Assembly (NCBI GenBank): GCA_016714565.1
Contig: JADKDM010000037.1
Coordinates: 1-64,000 of the forward strand
Origin: Candidatus Villigracilis propinquus
GTDB taxonomy: Bacteria > Chloroflexota > Anaerolineae > Anaerolineales > Villigracilaceae
DNA: 64,000 nucleotides
Direction of reading: 5' to 3'
Below are positions 33,570-42,431 of this stretch, piece by piece. The notes beneath the pieces are model-generated. The model worked only from the letters and a program-made list of their open reading frames with translations, was not told where the DNA came from and did not search any database. Numbering within the stretch: the first letter of the stretch is position 1; every line of letters starts with the position of its first letter. The translations under genes were made by a program, and so were the position numbers.

Positions 33570-35921
33570 ATGACACAGAACATGGTTGAACAACAAAACA
33601 GGAATGAAAAAGGAAACGCCGGCGTGATCTCTCTTCAAACGCGCCTAGTGCTGTTCACGTTGTTCATTTCGCTTGTGCCGCTTGTTGTTATTTCGGTCCG
33701 CGATATTCTACAAACGCAACAAGCGCTAACCGCCAGCGCAGAGGCATCTCTTAGGTCCAGCGCAGAGCAAACAGCAAACAGTTTGGACACATTTATCCAA
33801 ACTACGTTGGAAGCAATTGCCATCGAGTCTAAAATCTCCGACTTTACAGAGTTTCTAATGCTACGGCCCGAACAGCGCCCCGTTAGCAAAGAAATAATAC
33901 GCGCCCAAGACTTGCTCAAAAAATTAAGCACCAAGGACACGGAAAATATTATTTCCTATGCACTTGTGGATGTGCATGGTCAGGTTATTCTGGACTCGTC
34001 GGACGCCCATGCCGCCGTACAAATCGAGGCAGATCAACCTTATTTTCCCCAAGTCCAATTTAGCGACAAGCCGATCCTGACGGAAGTTATTTACGATAAT
34101 TTTGGAGCGACTACGATTACCTTTGCAAACAGGGTGCTCGGACAAAATGGTGAGTTTATTGGAGTTTTGCGAATCAAATACAATTCGAACATTCTGCAGT
34201 CCATCGTTTCGGAAAGCGCAAAAACAACCACAGACTCTTTGGTCTTGCTTTTGGACCCAACATACATTCGCCTTGCAGATAGCCGAAATCCAAGCCTCAT
34301 TCAAAAATCGATAGCCCCGCTTACTCTGGTTGACTATCTGCTTGCAGTCGAAAATAAACGCTTTTTGGATCTGCCACTCAAGGAGCAGACTACAAACTTC
34401 CTTGACTTTGAAGATGCCCTCGACAATGCCGATACACAACCCTTCTTTAGTGTTGACATTACCCCAAATATACCTGGGGATGACACCGTTGCTGTGGCCA
34501 TCATGGAAACCAATCCCTGGATAGTTGCATACAGCCAACCAACATCCATCTTCCTTGCGGAAGTTAAAAAGCAGACGCAAACGAACACCATTCTGGTCAT
34601 TGGAACGACGATCCTAGTGGCGATCATCGCCACTGTAGTGGCGCGGGCGTTGACGAATCCCATCCTCGCGCTGACAAAAATAGCAAACTCAATTTCCCAG
34701 GGAGATCTCGGCGCACGCGCAATTATTGGATACCCTGACGAAATTGGAACACTGGCAACTGCGTTCAATTCCATGACAAACCAACTTCAATCCACTTTGG
34801 TGGGGCTGGAGCAGCGCATCAATGAACGCACCGCCGAGCTGCAAAAAAATAAATTGGAACTGGAAACTATTGCAGATGTAGCGCGCGAAATTGCAATCAT
34901 CCGGGATATGGATACGCTATTAGCTGTTTCAGCCAATCTAATTCAGGAAAGACTGAGGTATTATCATGTCGGCATCTTCCTAGTGGACGAACGCGGGGAA
35001 TATGCCTTCCTGCGAGCGGCAAGCAGTGCTGCCGCTGAAGAAATGCTTGCAATCAATTACAAATTAAGGGTTGGCAAAACCGGGTTGGTCGGCAATGTGA
35101 CAAGCACCGGGCAAGCCTACATCGCTCTGGATGTGGGCTCGGACGCTGTACATTTTGAGAACCCGTTTCTACCGGACACACGCTCCGAGATCACCCTGCC
35201 CCTTCGCAGCCGCAGTATCACAATCGGCGCGCTGGATATTCAAGCCAATGTTTCAAACGCCTTCAATCAGCAGGATATTCAAACCCTCCAGATCCTTGCG
35301 GACCAACTGGCGGCCGCAATTGAAAATGCCCAGCTTGTGCAACAAGTGGAAGGCGCACTTAATGAGCTGACAAAATCCAACCGTTCCCAGACGCAACAAA
35401 TCTGGCAATCCACCGTAAGCGAAAAAAATACGCCGACCTACGAGTACAACGGGCTTCAAGTTAATGCAGTCCCGCAAAACCTTGCACCCGAATTGTTGAA
35501 AAAACTGGTGGACGGCAATCCCATTGTGCTCAGGTCTGAAAAAGATCAAACTTCAACCGCATCAAAAAAGAACATCAGCACGCTCCTGGTCCCGTTGACG
35601 GTACTCAATCAGGTGATTGGTGTGATCGGCTTGGAACAGGAAGACCCCTCTCATACATGGTCAGACGAGGAAATTGCTGTTGCACAGGCCGCCGCAAATC
35701 GAGCAGCGCTCACCCTTGAAAATGCACGTCTGCTCGAAGAAAGCCAGAAGCGGGCGTCGAAGGAGCGTACCATCCTCGAGGCCACAGCCCGGATCGGTTC
35801 AGCGATCAATATCGAAAATATCCTTCAATCAACCGCCGAAGAACTGGAACGGGTATTGGGCGACTCCGAGATCGTTCTGCAATTCAATACCGGCACCACT
35901 CTTTCAGAAAAAGATACTTAA
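33570..35921 (+). CDS. HAMP-type GAF sensor with Cache-like periplasmic domain (H-type, 3)
   Basis: This 783-residue protein has TM1 (about 30-45, LFTLFISLVPLVVISV), a periplasmic Cache-like domain (about 50-325) with YALVDVHGQVILDSSD and NGEFIGVLRIKY, TM2 (about 330-350, ILVIGTTILVAIIATVVA), HAMP, GAF (about 455-600, YYHVGIFLVDE, FENPFLPDTRSEITLPL), a half GAF (LLVPLTVLNQVIGVIGLEQ) and the C-terminal ARIGSAINIENILQSTAEEL. I start at the ATG at 33570 (MTQNMVEQQN); a TTG seven codons earlier and an ATG at 33582 are alternatives. It forms an H-M couplet with the next gene, 24 nt downstream. Confidence 0.9.
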   Translation: MTQNMVEQQNRNEKGNAGVISLQTRLVLFTLFISLVPLVVISVRDILQTQQALTASAEASLRSSAEQTANSLDTFIQTTLEAIAIESKISDFTEFLMLRPEQRPVSKEIIRAQDLLKKLSTKDTENIISYALVDVHGQVILDSSDAHAAVQIEADQPYFPQVQFSDKPILTEVIYDNFGATTITFANRVLGQNGEFIGVLRIKYNSNILQSIVSESAKTTTDSLVLLLDPTYIRLADSRNPSLIQKSIAPLTLVDYLLAVENKRFLDLPLKEQTTNFLDFEDALDNADTQPFFSVDITPNIPGDDTVAVAIMETNPWIVAYSQPTSIFLAEVKKQTQTNTILVIGTTILVAIIATVVARALTNPILALTKIANSISQGDLGARAIIGYPDEIGTLATAFNSMTNQLQSTLVGLEQRINERTAELQKNKLELETIADVAREIAIIRDMDTLLAVSANLIQERLRYYHVGIFLVDERGEYAFLRAASSAAAEEMLAINYKLRVGKTGLVGNVTSTGQAYIALDVGSDAVHFENPFLPDTRSEITLPLRSRSITIGALDIQANVSNAFNQQDIQTLQILADQLAAAIENAQLVQQVEGALNELTKSNRSQTQQIWQSTVSEKNTPTYEYNGLQVNAVPQNLAPELLKKLVDGNPIVLRSEKDQTSTASKKNISTLLVPLTVLNQVIGVIGLEQEDPSHTWSDEEIAVAQAAANRAALTLENARLLEESQKRASKERTILEATARIGSAINIENILQSTAEELERVLGDSEIVLQFNTGTTLSEKDT

Positions 35922-35945
35922 CGTCAGCTTCGTCAAGGAAGAATT

Positions 35946-37673
35946 ATGTTAAAGGCAATTCGCGGGCTATTCCAACCACCAGTGTTTAAAGACAGAGAGC
36001 AAAACCGGCTTGGCGGTTTGCTTCATACCATCACGCTTTGGTCATGGCTGGTTCCGTTCAGTTTAGTTTTAATTCCAATGCTCTTCCCTGCTTTCAGATC
36101 AAGAAGTACCCCGGCAGCGGTTCTGGTCATTTTCTTCAACATAATTGTAACTGTCCTAAACCGCAGAGGATATGTAAAAGCAGCCAGCAGCATCTTCGTA
36201 ATTTCGCTGGCCGGCGTTATTACTTATGTGAGCATAAGTTTCGCCGCTCAACCGCGACCCTATATTATTTTCTTTGCATGGATCATTATTTTCGCCGGGT
36301 TGCTGCTCGGAAGCAATGCAGCAACCGCCGCGGCTGTTTATTTCGCTCTAATCCAGACAACGATTATCATCCTTGTTGAAAACGGCATTCTGCAGTCGGT
36401 AAATGCACAACTTTCTCCCATAGGCAACACATTTGTACTGGTGGTTGGGTTCTTGCTTATTTCAAGCACCATTAATCTTGCATCCAGGAATATACAAAAT
36501 CTTGACCTGAAAACCAGAGAGGATGAACAAAACCTCAAAAGCAGCAATAAGGAACTCATCGACCTGACCAACAACCTTGAAAAGCGCATTGCAGAACGAA
36601 CCAAAGAATTGGAAAATGCCAACTTACGCATTGAAAAACGGGCAAGGCAGTTTCAGACAATTTCGCAGGTAACCCGTGCAATTATCTCCACCCAAAATAT
36701 GCAGGATCTTCTGCCTCAGGTGGTACAGGTGATCAGCCAACAATTCGATTTTTATCATATCGGCATTTTCCTGATCGATTTGAACGGAGAATATGCCGTT
36801 CTCAGCGCAGCCAACAGCGCGGGCGGAGAAAAAATGCTTGAGCGGTCACACAAGCTGCGCATCGGCCAGACTGGCATCGTTGGCTACGTGGCAAAAACAG
36901 GAAAGGTGCGTATTGCTCTCGATACCGGAGCAGATGCCATCTACTTTAACAACCCCGACCTTCCAGAAACCCGATCGGAAATGGCACTACCTCTTTTCCA
37001 GTCAAATGGCGAAATCATCGGAGTATTGGATATTCAAAGTACTGTTCCAAACGCATTCTATCAGGAGGATATTGAAATCCTCACCACCCTGGCAGATCAG
37101 GTCTCTGTAGCCATCGTCAATGCCCGCCAGTACGAGGAAACTCAAAAATCGTTGATCGAAGCGGATATGTCCTACCGACAGGAGTTGAAGATCGGCTGGA
37201 ATAAATTCTCCCGTTCACAAAAACTTGCAGGTATTCGCAGGCGGGGAATGAAATCAAGTTTCCTGGCAGATCCGCTGGAATTACCTGGAGTAAGGCAAGT
37301 GATTCAAACTGGAAGCATGTATCAGGAAAAAGTGGAAAGTACTGGGATTTCCCACCTCACTATGCCAGTTACATTGCGCGGCGAAGCAGTAGGTATATTA
37401 AATCTGAAAACGAATATCGACCGTGAATGGAGTGCGGACGAAATAGACATCATCAATGCGATTATTGAACGCGCCGCCCTTGCCATAGAAAATGCCCGAC
37501 TGCTGGATGAAAGCCGCAAGATAGCCGAAAGGGAGCTGGCGATCAGCGATATTTCAGCAAAGATCGGCAAGGGAACTGAAATTGAAACGATTCTGAAGAC
37601 CGCTGTCCGGGAGTTAGGAGCGCAAATTAGCGGCGCTCAGGTAACGGTCGAGATTGGAGGCGGCAACGAATAG
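35946..37673 (+). CDS. Six-TM GAF sensor (M-type, 4)
   Basis: This 575-residue protein has six TM helices (about 30-185), a long coiled coil (EKRIAERTKELENANLRIEK), GAF (about 245-390, FDFYHIGIFLIDL, MLERSHKLRIGQTGIVGYV, FNNPDLPETRSEMALPLF), a Trp-containing linker with FSRSQKLAG, a half GAF (LTMPVTLRGEAVGILNLK) and the tail AKIGKGTEIETILKTAVREL. The ATG follows AAGGAAGAATT. It starts 24 nt after the H-type gene and is followed after 12 nt by the next sensor. Predicted to span the inner membrane with its GAF part in the cytoplasm. Confidence 0.9.
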   Translation: MLKAIRGLFQPPVFKDREQNRLGGLLHTITLWSWLVPFSLVLIPMLFPAFRSRSTPAAVLVIFFNIIVTVLNRRGYVKAASSIFVISLAGVITYVSISFAAQPRPYIIFFAWIIIFAGLLLGSNAATAAAVYFALIQTTIIILVENGILQSVNAQLSPIGNTFVLVVGFLLISSTINLASRNIQNLDLKTREDEQNLKSSNKELIDLTNNLEKRIAERTKELENANLRIEKRARQFQTISQVTRAIISTQNMQDLLPQVVQVISQQFDFYHIGIFLIDLNGEYAVLSAANSAGGEKMLERSHKLRIGQTGIVGYVAKTGKVRIALDTGADAIYFNNPDLPETRSEMALPLFQSNGEIIGVLDIQSTVPNAFYQEDIEILTTLADQVSVAIVNARQYEETQKSLIEADMSYRQELKIGWNKFSRSQKLAGIRRRGMKSSFLADPLELPGVRQVIQTGSMYQEKVESTGISHLTMPVTLRGEAVGILNLKTNIDREWSADEIDIINAIIERAALAIENARLLDESRKIAERELAISDISAKIGKGTEIETILKTAVRELGAQISGAQVTVEIGGGNE

Positions 37674-37685
37674 TTGCTCAATGCC

Positions 37686-40646
37686 ATGAACACGTCTCCA
37701 TTGAACCTGTCAAAACCAACCTCAACATCCAGCGAAAGCGTGCGACACACACGCAACGGTCAGATCATCATTGCCGTTCTTATGATTACAGCCATTCCAT
37801 CGGCCATCATGTTTGGGTATATCGGCTATTACAATAACCTTCCGCAACTCTACATCATATCCGCCACGCTGATAACAAGCATAATATTGGATTTACTGCC
37901 ACTGGCTCTCATGCGGCAGGGCAACACAAATCGGGCAATGCTTATCGTTATATTTGTGTTTAATATCAACATCCTAATCGTCCCGTTTTTGGTACAAGGA
38001 CTGGGAGTAGTTGTTGCGATGTCGGCGATCATGATAACTATTGCCATTGCCGGATTTTCAATGACAACTACCTATTCCTCCACTGGCATAGGGCTTGGAG
38101 TCTCTTTTGGGATATTAGCGCTCCTGCTCGATTCACTCCTTGGCAGCAGCCGCATACAGGTTCCGCAGATCGAAACTTATTCAACCTACATTGCAATTGC
38201 CATAGGAATCCCAATGTTGGTTATTCTTGCGGCGGAATATAACAAGTTCAGCTTGCAGGTAAGGATCACTCTGGGAATCCTGCTGACAGGTGGTTTTACG
38301 GTCGTCAGCCTTCTCGTGTTCGGATTAAACCAGACAAACGACATCGTTGAATTACTAACTCAAAAACTTGAAACCAGCATTGAGGGACAAACCGAAACTC
38401 AAATTACCGGGATTATTCAGATCGAGGCGCAAAAAACCGATGCTGTATTTGAAGAAATACAACATGATCTTATCGAAGTTGCCGGATACCGGACAAAAAT
38501 CGAAAACCAATCCTATTTGTTCAACACCGGCGCCTATTGGGATTCAAGGACCAAGATGCTGCCGCTTCCAGATGGTCAATATGGAAATTCCGGTGTTGAC
38601 CTAGCCTCCGTTTTTGTCCCCAGCATCTTCCCGATCAATGAGGAGATGCTCGCGGATATAAACACCTCCTCATATCTGGATTTTGTTGCCCCCGAATTTC
38701 TCAAATCACATTCTGAGGTGGTGGCCATCTATTACATCAGTAAGCTCGGGTATACCACCTATTATCCAAACATTAATCTTGCAGAAAATGTACCTGCGGA
38801 TTTCAACCCAACCGAACAACCCTTCTATACCATTGCCGCTCCACAAAACAACCCGGAACGCGCTCCAAAATGGACAGACCCATACCAGGACCCCGCAGGC
38901 GAAGGGCTGATCGTCACTCTGACCATTCCCATCTATACAAGCGCAGGCACATTCAAAGGTGTTATCGCAGCGGATCTTCAGCTCGCGAAAATCTCCGCTG
39001 CCATTTCCAACATCAAATTTGGTGAAACCGGCTTCTCTTTTCTTGTGGACAAAAGCGGCCACATCATTGCCATGCCAGTGCAGGGTTACTCGGTTTTTGG
39101 CCTCGGGCCAGAAGAAATACCCGTCAATGAAAACCCAAAGCAAACCATATTTGACACCAAACTACTAGTACTGCAACAAATCGCGCAGAGGATCGTGAGT
39201 GGCGAGCCGGGGTTGCAAACCATCTCCATCAACAACGTGGAAAATTATGTTGCTATTGCGCCGCTGGAAACAACTAATTATCGCCTTGCGGCATTTGCGC
39301 CCTCCACTGAATTGAACGGCAGTATCGTTACGACGCGCAATGAAGTGCAAAATGAAGTTCAATCCACATTGAGATCTGCAGGCGTGATCCTCATCGTTTT
39401 ATTTGTTGGCGCCCTTATCATCAGTTTATGGATTGGCCGTGTCATCACAAGGCCATTGATTCGTCTGACAAAGACCGTAGAACAAGTTGCAGGTGGAAAC
39501 ATATCCGCTCGCGCAAAAGTGGAATCAGGGGATGAGACCGGAATCTTAGCCAGATCCTTCAACATCATGGCAGAAAGACTGAATGAGACCCTGCTTGGAT
39601 TGGAAGAGCGTATCTCCGAACGCACCAAGGCGCTTGAAAAGATCAGCGAAAGCAATGCCTACCGTGCAACCCAGTTCGAATCGATCGCACAAATATCACG
39701 TACGATCAGTTCAAACCAAACTCTCGGCACTCTGCTTCCACAGATCACCGAAACCATCGCGGAAAGACTTGGCTTCTACCACGTCGGCATTTTCCTTCTG
39801 GATTTCCACAAAGAATACGCCATTCTCGTGGCTGCCAATAGTATTGGCGGAAAAAAAATGCTGGACCGCAAACACCGCCTGCCGGTAGGCGAAACTGGCA
39901 TTGTTGGATACGTAACCAAAACGGGACAACCCCGCCTCGCACTGGACGTGGGGCTGGATGCTGTCTTCTTCAATAATCCCGACCTCCCAGAAACGCGCTC
40001 CGAAATCGCCCTGCCCTTGCGAATCGGCGGCAATATCTTTGGCGCATTGGATGTGCAAAGCATAAAATCACAGGCCTTCTCTCAGGAAGATGTAAGCATC
40101 CTCTCCACGTTGGCAGAACAGGTAAGCGTGGCTATTCAAAACGCACGCTCCTTCCAGGAAAGTCAGGAAGCACTCTTGCAAGCGGAAGCCATTTCAATGC
40201 AACTCAGTGAACAGCAATGGAGCAAATTCTTAGAACGCCAGACCATTGGAGGTTACCAATTCGATGGAGTGGACACAAAACAGATCAAACCGTCATCCGG
40301 CAGAACCTCCGCTCAAGGCCTCTCCATTCCGCTCGAACTGCGCGGCACCCGCATCGGCACCCTCAAACTTAATGACCCTGACCCAAACCGTATATGGACG
40401 GAAGAGGAGATCGCACTAGCAAGAGCCACCGCGGACCGCACCGCACTCGCGATCGAAAATGCGCGTCTCCTGCTGGATGCCCAAAAACGCGCCACAAAAG
40501 AACGCACCATCGGTGAGATATCGTCCAAGATCGGCAGCCTCGTTAATTTGGATAACATTGTTCAGACCACCATCGAGGAATTGGGAAACACCCTCCCAGG
40601 AACAGAGATAGCAATTCAATTTACTCCACAAAACCCCGAGCAGTAA
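37686..40646 (+). CDS. Composite GAF sensor: multi-TM N-terminus fused to Cache-HAMP-GAF (H/M fusion)
   Basis: This protein of 986 residues has a six-TM block (about 20-195) resembling the membrane part of the M-type sensors, a seventh helix (about 200-222), a periplasmic Cache-like domain (about 225-555) with YYISKLGYTTYYPN, GLIVTLTIPIYT and FLVDKSGHIIAMP, then TM8 (about 560-580), HAMP, coiled coil, GAF (about 680-825, LGFYHVGIFLLDF, FFNNPDLPETRSEIALPL), a half GAF (LSIPLELRGTRIGTLKLN) and SKIGSLVNLDNIVQTTIEEL. It combines in one chain the membrane halves found in separate neighbouring proteins. I start at the ATG at 37686 (MNTSPLNLSK); a TTG abutting the previous stop would add four residues. 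Confidence 0.88.
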   Translation: MNTSPLNLSKPTSTSSESVRHTRNGQIIIAVLMITAIPSAIMFGYIGYYNNLPQLYIISATLITSIILDLLPLALMRQGNTNRAMLIVIFVFNINILIVPFLVQGLGVVVAMSAIMITIAIAGFSMTTTYSSTGIGLGVSFGILALLLDSLLGSSRIQVPQIETYSTYIAIAIGIPMLVILAAEYNKFSLQVRITLGILLTGGFTVVSLLVFGLNQTNDIVELLTQKLETSIEGQTETQITGIIQIEAQKTDAVFEEIQHDLIEVAGYRTKIENQSYLFNTGAYWDSRTKMLPLPDGQYGNSGVDLASVFVPSIFPINEEMLADINTSSYLDFVAPEFLKSHSEVVAIYYISKLGYTTYYPNINLAENVPADFNPTEQPFYTIAAPQNNPERAPKWTDPYQDPAGEGLIVTLTIPIYTSAGTFKGVIAADLQLAKISAAISNIKFGETGFSFLVDKSGHIIAMPVQGYSVFGLGPEEIPVNENPKQTIFDTKLLVLQQIAQRIVSGEPGLQTISINNVENYVAIAPLETTNYRLAAFAPSTELNGSIVTTRNEVQNEVQSTLRSAGVILIVLFVGALIISLWIGRVITRPLIRLTKTVEQVAGGNISARAKVESGDETGILARSFNIMAERLNETLLGLEERISERTKALEKISESNAYRATQFESIAQISRTISSNQTLGTLLPQITETIAERLGFYHVGIFLLDFHKEYAILVAANSIGGKKMLDRKHRLPVGETGIVGYVTKTGQPRLALDVGLDAVFFNNPDLPETRSEIALPLRIGGNIFGALDVQSIKSQAFSQEDVSILSTLAEQVSVAIQNARSFQESQEALLQAEAISMQLSEQQWSKFLERQTIGGYQFDGVDTKQIKPSSGRTSAQGLSIPLELRGTRIGTLKLNDPDPNRIWTEEEIALARATADRTALAIENARLLLDAQKRATKERTIGEISSKIGSLVNLDNIVQTTIEELGNTLPGTEIAIQFTPQNPEQ

Positions 40647-40665
40647 AGAAGGCTCAGGAGAGACC

Positions 40666-42393
40666 ATGCAGTCAAAGATAAATTTATTGGATTTTTTCAA
40701 GGATGAAGAAGACAAAGACCCGTCATTTATTCGATTGACGCGGAATATTTTGATTTTTGTGCTTTTTGTAAACATCGCGATCATGCCCCTGACGACCGGC
40801 ATTACCGGGGAAAGCGGCCGCAACCCAAGAGCGTTGGTGGCCCTTTCCATCACGCTTGTACTGGAAATCATTTCCTTTTACTATGTGCTGCGCGGAAGAA
40901 TTCGCATGGCAAAAGCCGTGGTACCCCTCTCCTTGCTGGCGGCAGTAATCGCCATCTCGCTCACTGCCAATGGATTAAAAAGCGTAGCCATTACCGGGCT
41001 TCCGATCATTCTGGTGATCACAGCCATACTTTTAGGCAGGCGCTCTATTTATTTTGCGCCGCCGCTTGCCATTGTCGCTGTGATTGTCATCGCCTATTAC
41101 GATATAAATAACCTCATCGTACGCACACCTTCCGGATTGGATGATGCCATTATTATTCCGATCCTTCTCATTGGCTGCGCTGGGATCATTCAACTAATGA
41201 CCACCAGACTGAACGACAGCGTTCAACGCGCGCGAAAAAGCGAAGAAATGCAAAGACTTGAGAACCTTGAATTGGAAGACCTGCGCGCATCGCTTGAAAA
41301 ACGTGTAAACCAGCGCACCGCCGAACTTGACGCCGCAAATCAAAACAACGAAAGACGCGCCAAACAATTTGAAACCATTGCTCAAGTGGCCAGCACCATT
41401 TCCACCATTCAGGAATTGGATTTCATCCTCCCTCGCATTACCGAGGTGATCAGCGAACAATTCGGTCACTACCACACCGGCATATTTTTGCTCGACGACA
41501 AATTCGAGTTTGCGGTATTGCGCGCAGCCAATAGCGAAGGTGGACGCGGAATGCTCCAAAAAAAATATAAACTTTCAGTTGGGCAGACGGGCATTGTTGG
41601 ATATGTGACCGCCACCGGCAGACCCCGCATCGCACTGGACGTGGGAGCGGATGCTGTTTACTTTGACAATCCCTACCTCCCGAACACCCACTCCGAGATT
41701 GCACTGCCTCTTCGTATATCTGGCCAGGTTATTGGCGCATTAGATGTGCAAAGCGAAGAAGCCAACGCCTTCACCGAAAATGATATTGAAGTGTTAGCCA
41801 CACTGGCAGACCAGGTTTCCATCGCCATTCAAAACGCCCGCACCCTTGAAGAGGCTCGTAAGTCCCTTGCTGAAGCCAAAAGCGCCTTCAGCCAGCTTAC
41901 CCAGGAATCATGGAGAATCCTTCGCCCCGAAACCGTTGGATTGGGATTTCACCTTTCAGACAACTCAGCCCGCCGCATGGAAAAACCCCTTGAAGGACCA
42001 GATATCCATAAAGCGTTATCGCAAGGCGAAACCGTCCTCACAACACAAATCGATAAGACCACCAATCTCACCATCCCCATCCGCCTTCGGAACAATGTCA
42101 TCGGAGTAATGAATCTAAAGACGAACGGGGAAACTAGTATTACCCAGGATGAAGTGGATATTGCCGAGGCTGTTTCCGAGCGTCTTTCTCTTGCTATCGA
42201 ATCCGCCACCCTGCTCCGTGCCACCCAGCGCCGCGCCGATATCGAAAGGATCACCACGGACATTTCGGCAAAAGTAAGCTCCTCCACCCATTTTGAAACG
42301 ATCCTGCAAACCGCCGCCGAGGAACTTAGCCGCGCCCTGGGTGGCGAGGTGATCGTACAGATCGAACCGACTGTAATGGAAATGGATACGTAG
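40666..42393 (+). CDS. Six-TM GAF sensor (M-type, 5)
   Basis: This 575-residue protein has six TM helices (about 25-185, including IFVLFVNIAIMPLTTGI and APPLAIVAVIVIAYY), a coiled coil (EKRVNQRTAELDAAN), GAF (about 245-390, FGHYHTGIFLLDD, MLQKKYKLSVGQTGIVGYV, FDNPYLPNTHSEIALPL), a half GAF (LTIPIRLRNNVIGVMNLK) and the tail AKVSSSTHFETILQTAAEEL. In the GAF signature His replaces the usual Arg (NTHSE) and Tyr the usual Asp (NPYLP), the clearest pocket changes among the late members. The start ATG at 40666 follows CAGGAGAGACC, a good ribosome-binding site. Confidence 0.9.
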   Translation: MQSKINLLDFFKDEEDKDPSFIRLTRNILIFVLFVNIAIMPLTTGITGESGRNPRALVALSITLVLEIISFYYVLRGRIRMAKAVVPLSLLAAVIAISLTANGLKSVAITGLPIILVITAILLGRRSIYFAPPLAIVAVIVIAYYDINNLIVRTPSGLDDAIIIPILLIGCAGIIQLMTTRLNDSVQRARKSEEMQRLENLELEDLRASLEKRVNQRTAELDAANQNNERRAKQFETIAQVASTISTIQELDFILPRITEVISEQFGHYHTGIFLLDDKFEFAVLRAANSEGGRGMLQKKYKLSVGQTGIVGYVTATGRPRIALDVGADAVYFDNPYLPNTHSEIALPLRISGQVIGALDVQSEEANAFTENDIEVLATLADQVSIAIQNARTLEEARKSLAEAKSAFSQLTQESWRILRPETVGLGFHLSDNSARRMEKPLEGPDIHKALSQGETVLTTQIDKTTNLTIPIRLRNNVIGVMNLKTNGETSITQDEVDIAEAVSERLSLAIESATLLRATQRRADIERITTDISAKVSSSTHFETILQTAAEELSRALGGEVIVQIEPTVMEMDT

Positions 42394-42431
42394 CAAACCC
42401 TTAAATGTGTTAAAACCAAAAAGAGAATTTT